46,047 nucleotides of DNA. Source: Nostoc sp. FACHB-892. GTDB taxonomy: Bacteria > Cyanobacteriota > Cyanobacteriia > Cyanobacteriales > Nostocaceae. Positions 32,175 to 40,226 of this stretch are shown here, piece after piece. The notes beneath the pieces are model-generated. The model saw only the letters and a list, made by a program, of their open reading frames with translations, made no database searches and had not been told where the DNA came from. Both the position numbers and the translations under genes were made by a program. Position 1 is the stretch's first letter. Every line of letters begins with the position of its first letter. The stretch spans positions 1-46,047 of the forward strand of contig NZ_JACJTR010000046.1 of NCBI RefSeq assembly GCF_014698795.1, read 5' to 3'.

Positions 32175-33925
32175 TGAGTAATTCTCCCTGTGGGAGTCAC
32201 ATCAAATTCTGATTTCACCCTGATACCGAAAACTGTTTCTGAGAAATCATCACGTGCTTGAACCGAAAAGCCTACTCGTAGATTAGAAATAAATTTAAAA
32301 TCATAGAACATTTCCAATACATCGGGACGCTCTCCACGACGCAGCCGATCATTAGAGAGAGCACGTCCATAAGCTATTCCGAGCCGGTCATCTGGGGTAA
32401 ACAGATCTAAAAAACTAGCTCCCAAAACGTAAGTATTTGCACCCTCTCCTAAAGTGCGATTTTCATAACGACCATAGCGCCCAAACAAACCTAATTTCAG
32501 ATTAGGAATAAAGACTTCGGCGTTGACACCGTATGCTTCTTCGCGATCGTTTTCATCAGGGCCAAATTGATTGTTACCTCTGGCAATGCTAAAGCTTTCA
32601 AGAAAGCTATCACGAACACCAGCATCGCGATCGGTGGCATAAGTACCACGAATAATCGCATTGCCGTAACGAATGCCGATTTCGCCAGCAAATCCATCTA
32701 AAGAGAAGTCACCAATTTTGTCTGCTGATGAAAAGATTGCCGCTTTCGCTTCAATATTGTCAGTGACACTCCAATCTGCTAATAAACCAGTGCGTGAACT
32801 AATCCCTGTCGCCGCCAGTGCTGGGTTGGTTTGAAACACCGGATTAAAGAATTGACTGGCTCCATCTTTAGCAAAGCTGTTGCGATCAAAATAAGACGTT
32901 AAATCTATTTGACCGATCACAAACCGTAGATTAGGTACTCCTCCTAGTGAAGTTGCCAAATAAAGCTCATTAATGTTCAAACCCTCGTTTCGGGAGTCAT
33001 CCAAGCTGCTACCTTGGCTGGTTAAGTCCAGGGTTGCTCCAACCAAAGCTTGAGGAGACAGTGGATAGATGCCACTAACTCTCGCCCGTGCCGAGGTGTC
33101 ACCGCCTTGGGTGATATAAACTCCTTGGAATTGTAAAGAGGGTTCCCTTAAACTACTGCTATTGAGTTGACGGCGTTGTTGAGTAGTTACCGATTGGGTA
33201 ACTGGTACTGGAGCGGGAGCTGTAGTAGGAATTGATGGAGTTGTCTGTGGCTCGAGTAATTGTTGATTAAAAGTTGGTGCTGCTGGTGCAGTGAATTCTT
33301 GCGTTGCAGCCGAGTTGGGAAGTGGTGGCAGGGGCGCTGTTTGAGAACCGAGTACTTGATTAAAAGTTGGTGCTGCTGGTGCAGTGAATTCTTGCGTTGC
33401 AGCCGAGTTGGCGAGTGGTGGCAGTGGTGCTGAACTACTTGATGGCTTTGAGCCGTTCATCTGTCCCTGCAATCCTAAATTCAGGTCAGAAGTGTCCCCA
33501 CCTGCTGCCACTCGTGGTGCAACAGAACTACGTGTTGCTGCCGGGGCTTTTCCAGTTACCTGTTGCTGGATGAAGACACTCTCCAACTGTTGGAGATCGT
33601 TGACTGGTTTGGGTTCTACAACTTTGGACACTGGATTAGCGATCGGTGCAGTTGCTACACCAGCCGTTACGCTTGGAAGAGGCAATGTCTGCGACCCTGA
33701 TTGCGATTGACTTTTCTTGACGGGTAGTTTAGGCGCTGGTAGCGGTTCTGCTAAACCCAATTGGTAGTCGATAGTCTGTAGCTGAGATGGGTTAACTTGA
33801 GCTGAAGACTTTTCGCTCACTGCCAGTACCCAGCAAATCGAGACGACAATGCAAAGCAGTGGATAAACTTTATGGTACTGACTTGAAAAAGTAAATTTAT
33901 AACAATCGAGTACTGTTTGCCTCAT
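32171..33925 (-). CDS. Outer-membrane beta-barrel, probable cellulose export pore
   Basis: A 584-residue protein with an N-terminal hydrophobic signal region (LLCIVVSICWVLAVS), then a proline- and alanine-rich, low-complexity linker of about 170 residues, and a C-terminal domain (about 265-584) of alternating amphipathic strands typical of outer-membrane barrels (IGIRYGNAIIRGTYATDRDAG, LGASFLDLFTPDDRLGIAYGRAL, SNLRVGFSVQARDDFS). It overlaps the TPR gene by 4 bp and is the first gene of the cluster, so both are translated together. I infer it is the pore part of a split BcsC. The linker contains a 31-residue near-perfect duplication. It could also be a carbohydrate-selective porin of another type. 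Confidence 0.72.
   Translation of the reverse strand: MRQTVLDCYKFTFSSQYHKVYPLLCIVVSICWVLAVSEKSSAQVNPSQLQTIDYQLGLAEPLPAPKLPVKKSQSQSGSQTLPLPSVTAGVATAPIANPVSKVVEPKPVNDLQQLESVFIQQQVTGKAPAATRSSVAPRVAAGGDTSDLNLGLQGQMNGSKPSSSSAPLPPLANSAATQEFTAPAAPTFNQVLGSQTAPLPPLPNSAATQEFTAPAAPTFNQQLLEPQTTPSIPTTAPAPVPVTQSVTTQQRRQLNSSSLREPSLQFQGVYITQGGDTSARARVSGIYPLSPQALVGATLDLTSQGSSLDDSRNEGLNINELYLATSLGGVPNLRFVIGQIDLTSYFDRNSFAKDGASQFFNPVFQTNPALAATGISSRTGLLADWSVTDNIEAKAAIFSSADKIGDFSLDGFAGEIGIRYGNAIIRGTYATDRDAGVRDSFLESFSIARGNNQFGPDENDREEAYGVNAEVFIPNLKLGLFGRYGRYENRTLGEGANTYVLGASFLDLFTPDDRLGIAYGRALSNDRLRRGERPDVLEMFYDFKFISNLRVGFSVQARDDFSETVFGIRVKSEFDVTPTGRITQ
33263..33411. repeat. In-frame 93-bp direct duplication in the barrel linker
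   Basis: The 56 bp at 33263-33318 are repeated identically at 33356-33411, a shift of 93 bp or 31 codons. The protein copies both contain NSAATQEFTAPAAPTFNQ. Neighbouring bases differ more. It is a recent tandem duplication within the low-complexity linker. Confidence 0.85.
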
Positions 33926-34138
33926 CAGCCTAGTTGGGTAACAACTACATATTTAGGTTATTGAATGTCGCTACTTTAGCAAAGTTAATGAGTATTAACC
34001 ACTAGATCCAATAAAATTCTTAATTTTCAATTATTTGATTAAGAGTCGATAAAAACTGTTATTTTTAAAATTAAAGTGGGCATAATAGGTAAAAACTGAG
34101 CTAAGTTTGCAAATAAACCAAATATTTTGCCCTTTATT

Positions 34139-34933
34139 ATGAATATTGTTGATTTAAAGACTTTTTTACCTAGATTTAAAGCTCTATCTACTACTAATCT
34201 CCAGGCAGGCATTTGTCTAATGCTTTTAGCTGCCAGTTATGGCTGTGTTCAAAAAGCACAAGAAAGAGTGGAGATGAAAATTGGAGATGTACAACCTATA
34301 TCAAGTAAAGGTGTATACAACATCGTTGGTAGTACCAATCTGCCGGAGTCTAGCAAGATTACAGTGGCCGCTGTGCGTTATTTGCGTCCAGTATCAGGAC
34401 GAACAGAAGCTTTGCTGAATTCAGACACCAATACTAACCGTTCAATTCTGGCTCGTCAAATTGTGGAAGTGAAACAGGGACAATGGGAGGCTGCACTGAA
34501 TCTGTGGCAAGTTTCACCCGATGGTAGTTTTCAAGAAGTTTGGCAAGCAAATCCAGCACAAATACGACTGTTTCCAGAAGATGGTGTTACATTTGTAGCT
34601 ATTTTCGATCCTGCTAGTCAGTGGGAACAGCCAGATAATCAAAACTCTCAAAAGTTAAAGTTAGAAAATCAACAGTTTGACACGCTTGAAAGCAAGTTGA
34701 TTCGCTTTACTAACGAAGGTGAAAAGTATTTACAAGTTAGCCAAACTTTAACAATACCTCTACCTACGGGGAAAACAATACCACCTCGTCCGCAACCGGA
34801 AGACTTGAATGGTGGTTGGGGAAACCGATATCAAATTCCGCCGCAACCCATAGCTTCAAAAAGTACCTTACCTCCACCGATTAAAAATAGGCAAACGAAT
34901 GCCTATGTGACTCCTTCAGAGTTTCTCAGGTGA
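34139..34933 (+). CDS. Putative lipoprotein divergent from the cellulose cluster
   Basis: The 264-residue protein has a lipoprotein signal (ICLMLLAASYGC, lipobox Cys about residue 37) and is otherwise soluble, with beta-rich sequence (VQPISSKGVYNIVG, ITVAAVRYLRP, FVAIFDPASQWEQP) and a proline-rich C-terminal part (PTGKTIPPRPQPEDLNGGWGN). I do not recognise the family. It starts at the ATG at 34139, with a TTG four codons upstream in frame. Its start faces the first gene of the cellulose cluster across about 210 bp, so shared control is plausible, and a role at the cell envelope in polymer export is possible but unproven. Confidence 0.65.
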   Translation: MNIVDLKTFLPRFKALSTTNLQAGICLMLLAASYGCVQKAQERVEMKIGDVQPISSKGVYNIVGSTNLPESSKITVAAVRYLRPVSGRTEALLNSDTNTNRSILARQIVEVKQGQWEAALNLWQVSPDGSFQEVWQANPAQIRLFPEDGVTFVAIFDPASQWEQPDNQNSQKLKLENQQFDTLESKLIRFTNEGEKYLQVSQTLTIPLPTGKTIPPRPQPEDLNGGWGNRYQIPPQPIASKSTLPPPIKNRQTNAYVTPSEFLR

Positions 34934-35138
34934 AAATTCCCACTTGATTGAGGGCGGGGTACTGTAGCCCTCTATCACTCCTTTTTGATAGATAAAAACT
35001 GGAATACCAGCCTCAATATGAGCGCTGGCATCCAGATATTAATTACCTAATAAACACCAATTCAATGGCATTGTTTGTGAAGAAAAGTGCTTTTTCCTCA
35101 TTAAGAGACTTGTGTAATTTCGGAAGCTTCACGAAAAA
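34934..35138. other. Intergenic stretch before the IS
   Basis: Contains no gene. It ends in GAAAAA (35133-35138), the left copy of the target duplication. Together with 36673-36944 it forms the original intergenic region that the element interrupted, so the insertion seems not to have broken a gene. Confidence 0.5.
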
Positions 35139-36666
35139 CTGGACTTTAGACTAAGAAGCACAAAATGACTCAGGGAAACTGAGTTGAAAAAAAGCAAAGT
35201 AAAAAATTAGAAAAAAGACAAATCAAGCAGGTTTCGGCTCGGCTTTACGTGAAGAGGAAGTACGCTTTTTGACGATAGGATAGCGAATTCTACGTTGCCG
35301 GGGTTGTCCTGCTTTCCACCCAGGAGATTTACCGCGTGGTTTTGGCGGTTTGGCAGGAGTAGAAACCCTGACCAAAATCCCAGGTATGGCTTGTGCAACC
35401 CGTCCAGGGGTAAGTTTAGTGATCTGTTTCTGCCAAGGGAGGGGATTGTCATTGACGATATCACGAGCCAGCCATAACTCCCAAGTCATCAGTGGCATTA
35501 AGTCGCTCCATCGGTCACATTGTTGGGGAGTTGACAGTTTAGGGAGCGTCCAATGCAAGCGTTGTTTAATAAACCGATACCAATGGTCAACCGCAAAACG
35601 TCGCATATAAAGTTTCCAAACCTCAGATAAAGGTGGCATTTCTTCACCTACAAATGCCAACCACATCGGTTTATTGACTCGTGGTGAGCCGTCCTCTTGT
35701 AGCCTTTCCACCAATATAATTGACATCGTATGGTGTGGAGAAAGACGGAAATGCTTTCTTGTCCACAGGCAAATCCTAACTCTACCGAGTTTGGCATCTT
35801 CAAGTTCAATGGTTTGTTCTGGGTCTGCCCAGGTACTGGCATCGTTGAGCTTAAATTTATCACCGTGTACTCGTGGTTTACCCCTACCTGAATATGCTGG
35901 TGGTTCTCCCCATAAACATAGGTTGGAACGCAACCGCATCAGTTTATCTGCATTGATGTTAGCCGTTTTGATCACAAATGGCGCACACCCATATTCGATG
36001 TCCCATAGTGTGATTGGTCGAGATGGTAAATCTTTAGACACCCGTTTAAACTGCCATACAGCCTTATCTATGGGATTTTCCCAACATTGTAATTCGCTCA
36101 GCTCATGTCTAAGTGGTAATGCCCAACTCCCTTCAGTTTCTGGTATCCAGGCTATGGTACTGTATCCATATCCAGGGGTGACGGGACGACCACCTCTTCC
36201 TCCTTTAGCATAATGCTCGTAGGTTCTCTCTTTAAGGGTTGGTGCATCTGGTCTTGACCATACTGTATGGTCTCCTGCCAGGATAATACGTCCTTGTTTG
36301 GGTATTTTTTGACTGTACAGCCCCATCAATTTATTACGCTGCGGTCTGGTATCCTGTGTTGTCTCATAAATACTTGACCACTGACGACGGAATACGGGAC
36401 ACATTGATAAATCTGCCAGACTGTAGACGTTACGTGTCAGCAATATTGCATCCATCATTTCAAATGTTGCATCTTTTGCCCGGCATAAACTTTGGTATGC
36501 TGCTTGACGGAATTCCCTCAGCTGTGCAAAAACATCCATAGCGGTAGATGAACATTGGTTGTGCTTTTTTCATCTTCCGTTATTGGGGTGCTTGTTCTTA
36601 CAGGCATCCCTTTATTTTTCTGCATACCTGTTCTTTGCTGATCGCTTGCTTTAGTCTAAAGTCCAG
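35139..36666. mobile_element. Complete insertion sequence with 16-bp TIRs and 6-bp target duplication
   Basis: CTGGACTTTAGACTAA at 35139-35154 is the exact reverse complement of 36651-36666. The bases directly outside are GAAAAA on the left (35133-35138) and GAAAAA on the right (36667-36672), a 6-bp direct repeat. The element is 1528 bp and contains one transposase gene. Exact ends and a direct repeat suggest a fairly recent, intact insertion between the lipoprotein gene and a hypothetical gene. Confidence 0.88.
35223..36539 (-). CDS. Transposase (NF041680-like, DDE type) of the IS
   Basis: A 438-residue transposase with a family resemblance to cyanobacterial elements of the NF041680 group. 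A DDE-type core can be proposed from RIILAGDHTVW (first Asp, about residue 90), ITLWDIEYG (second Asp, about 179) and the C-terminal RFAVDHWYRFIKQRLHW (about 315-331, where the catalytic Glu would lie, here WYRF and no plain YREK motif). The C-terminus is strongly basic (RQRRIRYPIVKKRTSSSRK). It starts at the ATG at 36539, 110 bp inside the right end. The gene looks intact. Family name is from recall; the DDE positions are tentative. Confidence 0.8.
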   Translation of the reverse strand: MDVFAQLREFRQAAYQSLCRAKDATFEMMDAILLTRNVYSLADLSMCPVFRRQWSSIYETTQDTRPQRNKLMGLYSQKIPKQGRIILAGDHTVWSRPDAPTLKERTYEHYAKGGRGGRPVTPGYGYSTIAWIPETEGSWALPLRHELSELQCWENPIDKAVWQFKRVSKDLPSRPITLWDIEYGCAPFVIKTANINADKLMRLRSNLCLWGEPPAYSGRGKPRVHGDKFKLNDASTWADPEQTIELEDAKLGRVRICLWTRKHFRLSPHHTMSIILVERLQEDGSPRVNKPMWLAFVGEEMPPLSEVWKLYMRRFAVDHWYRFIKQRLHWTLPKLSTPQQCDRWSDLMPLMTWELWLARDIVNDNPLPWQKQITKLTPGRVAQAIPGILVRVSTPAKPPKPRGKSPGWKAGQPRQRRIRYPIVKKRTSSSRKAEPKPA

Positions 36667-36672
36667 GAAAAA

Positions 36673-36944
36673 GGGAGAGGTAAAATTTATACCTCAATTC
36701 AATTGCTCTGTACTTCTATAGGAATCCTAAAAATCTCTAATTCTTCACTCTGCGTTCTCTGTACCTCTGCGGTTAATTTATTTTGGCAAATGATCTAGGA
36801 ACGCTATATGCTATTGAGTGGTTTAAATATTTTCCTCTGCTTCTCTAAGCCTTTGTTTGTTTTGGTTATTTCTCATCACACAAAGGGGAATTAAATCTGT
36901 TTATCTTCAGCTTTTGCTTTCTGATAAACAGATTTGAGTAGGTT
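36673..36944. other. Intergenic stretch after the IS
   Basis: No gene is visible. A CTCTGCG/CCTCTGCGGTTAA element at about 36747-36780 is related to the one after the crp-like gene. TCTGATAAACAGA-like sequence and a TTTAAAGGA stretch lie just before the hypothetical gene's stop codon. Confidence 0.4.
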
Positions 36945-37745
36945 TTAAAGGACAGTATTATAGTAAATCTGAAATTTAGCTGGGGGTTCTACTTTAGCAT
37001 TTGTTGCTTCAGATGTTAGTTGCAAATTCTCTTGCATTGCTTGCATTTGTAACATCATCTCTTTAATTTGTTTTTGCAACTCTTCAAATTCTGATGCCAT
37101 ACTTGCTGTTTGATTCACTTCATCAGCAGTAATTTCTTTGATATTGTTGGGATTTTCCTGAGCATAGCCAAGGAAAGTTTGGGCAGATGCAAACGCAGAA
37201 GTAGCAGCAATATCTCTGATAGTGGTAGTGCTATTTTTTTGAGTTGCAACCTTTGGTGCAGGATTTACTGGTTGTGTGTGCGCTGGCGTTGGGATTTGCG
37301 CTCCAATAGGTTGAGATGAAGTTATTACATTTTTTGAGTTAAGAGCTTGGTCAAAAGGCAATTTGTCATCTAAAAAAGCGTTCAAGCCAGAAATTTGTAG
37401 TCGAGGCTCGGAAACTTCCCATTCTTTTAGTAATGCCTCTTTCTGCTGTAGGTGTTGCTCTAAATTAGACAGCTCTTGCTGGATTTTTGCTGATTTGGAA
37501 GAAGAATTTCGCCAACCACAGAAAGCTAGTGCTGAAATTCCAGACCCTACACTAAGTGCTGTTGCAAAAACTACATAAGGAATGGCAATATCTCTAAGCT
37601 TGCCATAAAAAATAGGTTCTTCCTGAAATTTGATAGCTATTTGTTTATCGCCTAGCGTAGCAAGGGGCAATGACATCAAAGAAAATACACTTAGAGAAGC
37701 GATCGCAGGTGGTAGTAAAAATTTTTGCAGTGCAGAAAGTGTCAT
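36945..37745 (-). CDS. Hypothetical membrane protein with coiled coil, 266 aa
   Basis: I do not recognise the family. The N-terminal third has two hydrophobic segments (FLLPPAIASLSVFSLMSLPLA, residues 9-29, and VVFATALSVGSGISALAFCGW, about 58-78). After them comes a coiled coil (KIQQELSNLEQHLQQKEALL), a Pro/Thr-rich linker (AQIPTPAHTQPVNPAPK) and a second coiled coil near the C-terminus (FEELQKQIKEMMLQMQAMQENL). It is a plausible inner-membrane protein with a long cytoplasmic or periplasmic tail. It is divergent from the GH5 cellulase gene, 551 bp away. Function unknown. Confidence 0.6.
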   Translation of the reverse strand: MTLSALQKFLLPPAIASLSVFSLMSLPLATLGDKQIAIKFQEEPIFYGKLRDIAIPYVVFATALSVGSGISALAFCGWRNSSSKSAKIQQELSNLEQHLQQKEALLKEWEVSEPRLQISGLNAFLDDKLPFDQALNSKNVITSSQPIGAQIPTPAHTQPVNPAPKVATQKNSTTTIRDIAATSAFASAQTFLGYAQENPNNIKEITADEVNQTASMASEFEELQKQIKEMMLQMQAMQENLQLTSEATNAKVEPPAKFQIYYNTVL

Positions 37746-38296
37746 ATCAGAAAGCTTTTGTTAAATAAAAGACTATGGATAGATTCCAGCAGATATAATT
37801 ACCGCTTATAACATCTATTTTGTATAGAGTTTTCACGGTCACTCAATATGTGTACTGCCTTAGTATCTAAACTATTCTCTATACCAAATAGTTTCAATAG
37901 AAAACTGATGAAGAACTCAGTAAACTACGTAAACTTTTTGTAAACTAAGCAACTAATGCAAAACATTAATAGAAGTTTATACGTATTGCCAGTTAAACTT
38001 TTCAGCGTTCTTAACTTCTACTACCCAATTTTTACGGATACAGAAACAATAGTAGTTAAGTATTGCTCTAAGATTACTAGGATGGTCAGATGCATGGAAG
38101 TTTGATTAAGTAATACAAGTAACTGTCAAATAAATGCATTGTAATCAGACTACAAATATTTATCTTCGGCTAAAAATTATATTTACAAAATATTTTTTAT
38201 GTAAGGATATTGTAAAATTCTCTTATTCATAAAAAGCATCATATATTTTTTGCGCTGATTCAACTTAGATATTGTTCTAAACAAAGTAATAATAGT
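37746..38296. other. Long AT-rich intergenic region, 551 bp
   Basis: It separates the hypothetical membrane protein from the cellulase and must contain both promoters. Three GTAAACT units at 37920-37926, 37929-37935 and 37940-37946 are spaced 9 and 11 bp. The rest is very AT-rich, with no open frame longer than a few dozen codons and no RNA gene recognised. Confidence 0.45.
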
Positions 38297-39943
38297 ATGC
38301 AAGTTAATTATAAAAATAAACCAAGAACATTGAGATTACATAAACGATTACTGATATTTTCCTTAAGCCTAGTAGTATTTTTAGCAATTATTTTCACCAA
38401 GGAACCTGCTAGTATTCAGCTAGATGCTGCTAGGGCTACAACGCTAATAGAGCTACCACTTTCAACAATTGGTAGAACCATTGTGGATGCAAAAGGCAAG
38501 GTTGTATTGCTCAGGGGTGTTAATTGGTTTGGTATGGAAACTGATACGCACGCCCCTCACGGTTTATGGCAACGAGATTATAAAGAAATGCTGGCGCAGA
38601 TTAAAAGCTTAGGATATAACGTTATCCGGTTACCTTATTCTGTGGCAGGATTGCGATCGCTTAATGTAAGTGGCATTGACTTTGGAATTGGCAGCAACCA
38701 GGAACTTCAAGGTAAAACCCCCTTGGAAGTAATGGACTTAGTTATTCAGGAAGCGGAACGTCAAGGATTGCTAATCCTGCTCGACAGCCACCGCCTCAAC
38801 GACCAGCAAATTCCAGAATTGTGGTACGGAGATGGCTTTACGGAGGCAGACTGGATCGATACTTGGATAATGTTAGCAACCCGCTACAAGAATCAAACTA
38901 ACGTTATTGGTGCAGACTTAAAAAATGAACCTTACGGGAAAGCTAGCTGGGGTGATAACAATATAAGTACTGACTGGCGACTAGCAGCAGAACGTGCAGG
39001 CAATGCGATTCTCAATGTTAATCCTAATTGGCTGATTGTCGTTGAAGGAGTTGAAAAGAATGTCCCCGGTCAAAAATTGTCACAGCATTGGTATGGTGGA
39101 AATCTAGAAGGTGTAAAAAACTATCCAGTACGTTTATCTCGTTCTAATAAGCTAGTCTATTCTCCTCATGAGTACGGCGCTGGGGTGTACAATCAGCCCT
39201 ACTTTTCTGACTCTAACTTTCCTAACAATCTAATTGAACGCTGGCAAATAGGATTTAACTATATCGCTAGTCAGAATATTGCCCCCATCTTAATTGGGGA
39301 GTTTGGGGGACGGCAAGTAGACTTAAATTCCAAAGAAGGAATTTGGCAAAATGAGTTGGTGAAATACATTCAAAAAAATAACTTGAGCTTTACTTACTGG
39401 AGTTGGAATCCTAATAGTAGTGATACAGGCGGAATTTTATTAGATGATTGGCAAAGTGTTGATCTACCCAAGCAGCAATTACTGTCCCAATTGCTCCCAC
39501 CTGTACAAGTTCAACCGCCAGATCAACTTAGTAATCCTCCTATTTCCCCAACTCCTACTCCTTCTATCTCCCCAACTCCTACCCCTTCTATCTCCTCAAC
39601 TCCTACTCCTTCTGTCTCCCCATCTACTACTAGTGCTGCCCAACTAAAAGTCACTACTGAGATCAGTTCCAACTGGGAAACTGGATTTTGTGTCAGCTTC
39701 AAAATTACCAATCAGGGTAATACCAAGGTTAATAACTGGCAACTGGCATTTAATATGAATCAAGCTAAGATTAATAACTTTTGGAACGCAGATTTTAAGC
39801 AGCAAGGAGCCATACAGTATGTAGTGACTCCTTTGGACTGGGGAAAAACAATTGAACCAAATCAAGTACGGGATACTGGGTTTTGTGCCAACAAACTTGG
39901 TTCTGATTATCAGCCGCAGCAAACAGCCGCCGTCTCGATTTGA
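38297..39943 (+). CDS. Secreted GH5 endoglucanase with CBM2-like domain
   Basis: The 548-residue protein has a signal anchor (LLIFSLSLVVFLAIIF, about residues 19-34), a GH5 catalytic domain (about 50-395) and a C-terminal carbohydrate-binding domain (about 447-548). The acid/base Glu lies in ADLKNEPYG and the nucleophile in PILIGEFGG. A Pro/Thr/Ser linker with eight-residue repeats SPTPTPSI joins the two. The C-terminal domain (EISSNWETGFCVSFKITNQG, then NWQLAFNM) matches CBM2, which binds crystalline cellulose. It should cut beta-1,4-glucan outside the cytoplasm. With bcsZ it gives this locus two cellulases, suggesting remodelling or loosening of the strain's own cellulose. Confidence 0.92.
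   Translation: MQVNYKNKPRTLRLHKRLLIFSLSLVVFLAIIFTKEPASIQLDAARATTLIELPLSTIGRTIVDAKGKVVLLRGVNWFGMETDTHAPHGLWQRDYKEMLAQIKSLGYNVIRLPYSVAGLRSLNVSGIDFGIGSNQELQGKTPLEVMDLVIQEAERQGLLILLDSHRLNDQQIPELWYGDGFTEADWIDTWIMLATRYKNQTNVIGADLKNEPYGKASWGDNNISTDWRLAAERAGNAILNVNPNWLIVVEGVEKNVPGQKLSQHWYGGNLEGVKNYPVRLSRSNKLVYSPHEYGAGVYNQPYFSDSNFPNNLIERWQIGFNYIASQNIAPILIGEFGGRQVDLNSKEGIWQNELVKYIQKNNLSFTYWSWNPNSSDTGGILLDDWQSVDLPKQQLLSQLLPPVQVQPPDQLSNPPISPTPTPSISPTPTPSISSTPTPSVSPSTTSAAQLKVTTEISSNWETGFCVSFKITNQGNTKVNNWQLAFNMNQAKINNFWNADFKQQGAIQYVVTPLDWGKTIEPNQVRDTGFCANKLGSDYQPQQTAAVSI
39541..39620. repeat. 24-bp tandem repeats encoding the cellulase linker
   Basis: About three 24-bp units of the form TCTCCCCAACTCCTACTCCT encode SPTPTPSI-type repeats. 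They differ by single bases. Such repeats expand and shrink readily and change linker length. Confidence 0.7.
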
Positions 39944-39945
39944 AA

Positions 39946-39975
39946 AAGAGGCAAGGGAGCAGGGAGCAAAAGGGA
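39946..39975. repeat. G-rich repeat, left partner of an inverted pair around the M61 gene
   Basis: AAGGGAGCAGGGAGCAAAAGGG, a common intergenic Nostoc repeat, lies just after the cellulase stop. A C-rich counterpart (CCCTTGCCCCCTGCTCCCTG) lies at about 42050-42075, in opposite orientation. The two flank the M61 peptidase gene. Confidence 0.55.
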
Positions 39976-40226
39976 TGGTTCAAGTGGGGGAATTCGATCC
40001 AGTCTGTTGGGCTAGCTTCCGGCTCTTTACGAGAGCCAGTTTAGTAGAAGTGGGGACTCAGACCCATTTTTTCTCTTGATTCCACAGCAGTTATTGAAGG
40101 GGTCATTTCTCCTTGCCCTCTTCAATAACTGCCTCTTCGTTGAAGCCAAAAGTTAAAAGGCGAATTTGTCATGATAGGAGAAATCACTAATTCCATTAAC
40201 CGTTGAGTATTAACTCAGCACACAAG

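Noticed and set aside
33384..33710. 108-codon frame opposite the barrel linker
   Set aside because: It is explained as the antisense of the low-complexity Pro/Ala region.
35674..36213. Open frame of 179 codons on the plus strand opposite the transposase gene
   Set aside because: It lies fully inside the transposase gene on the other strand, is rich in Ser and Leu with no family look, and the IS needs only one gene.
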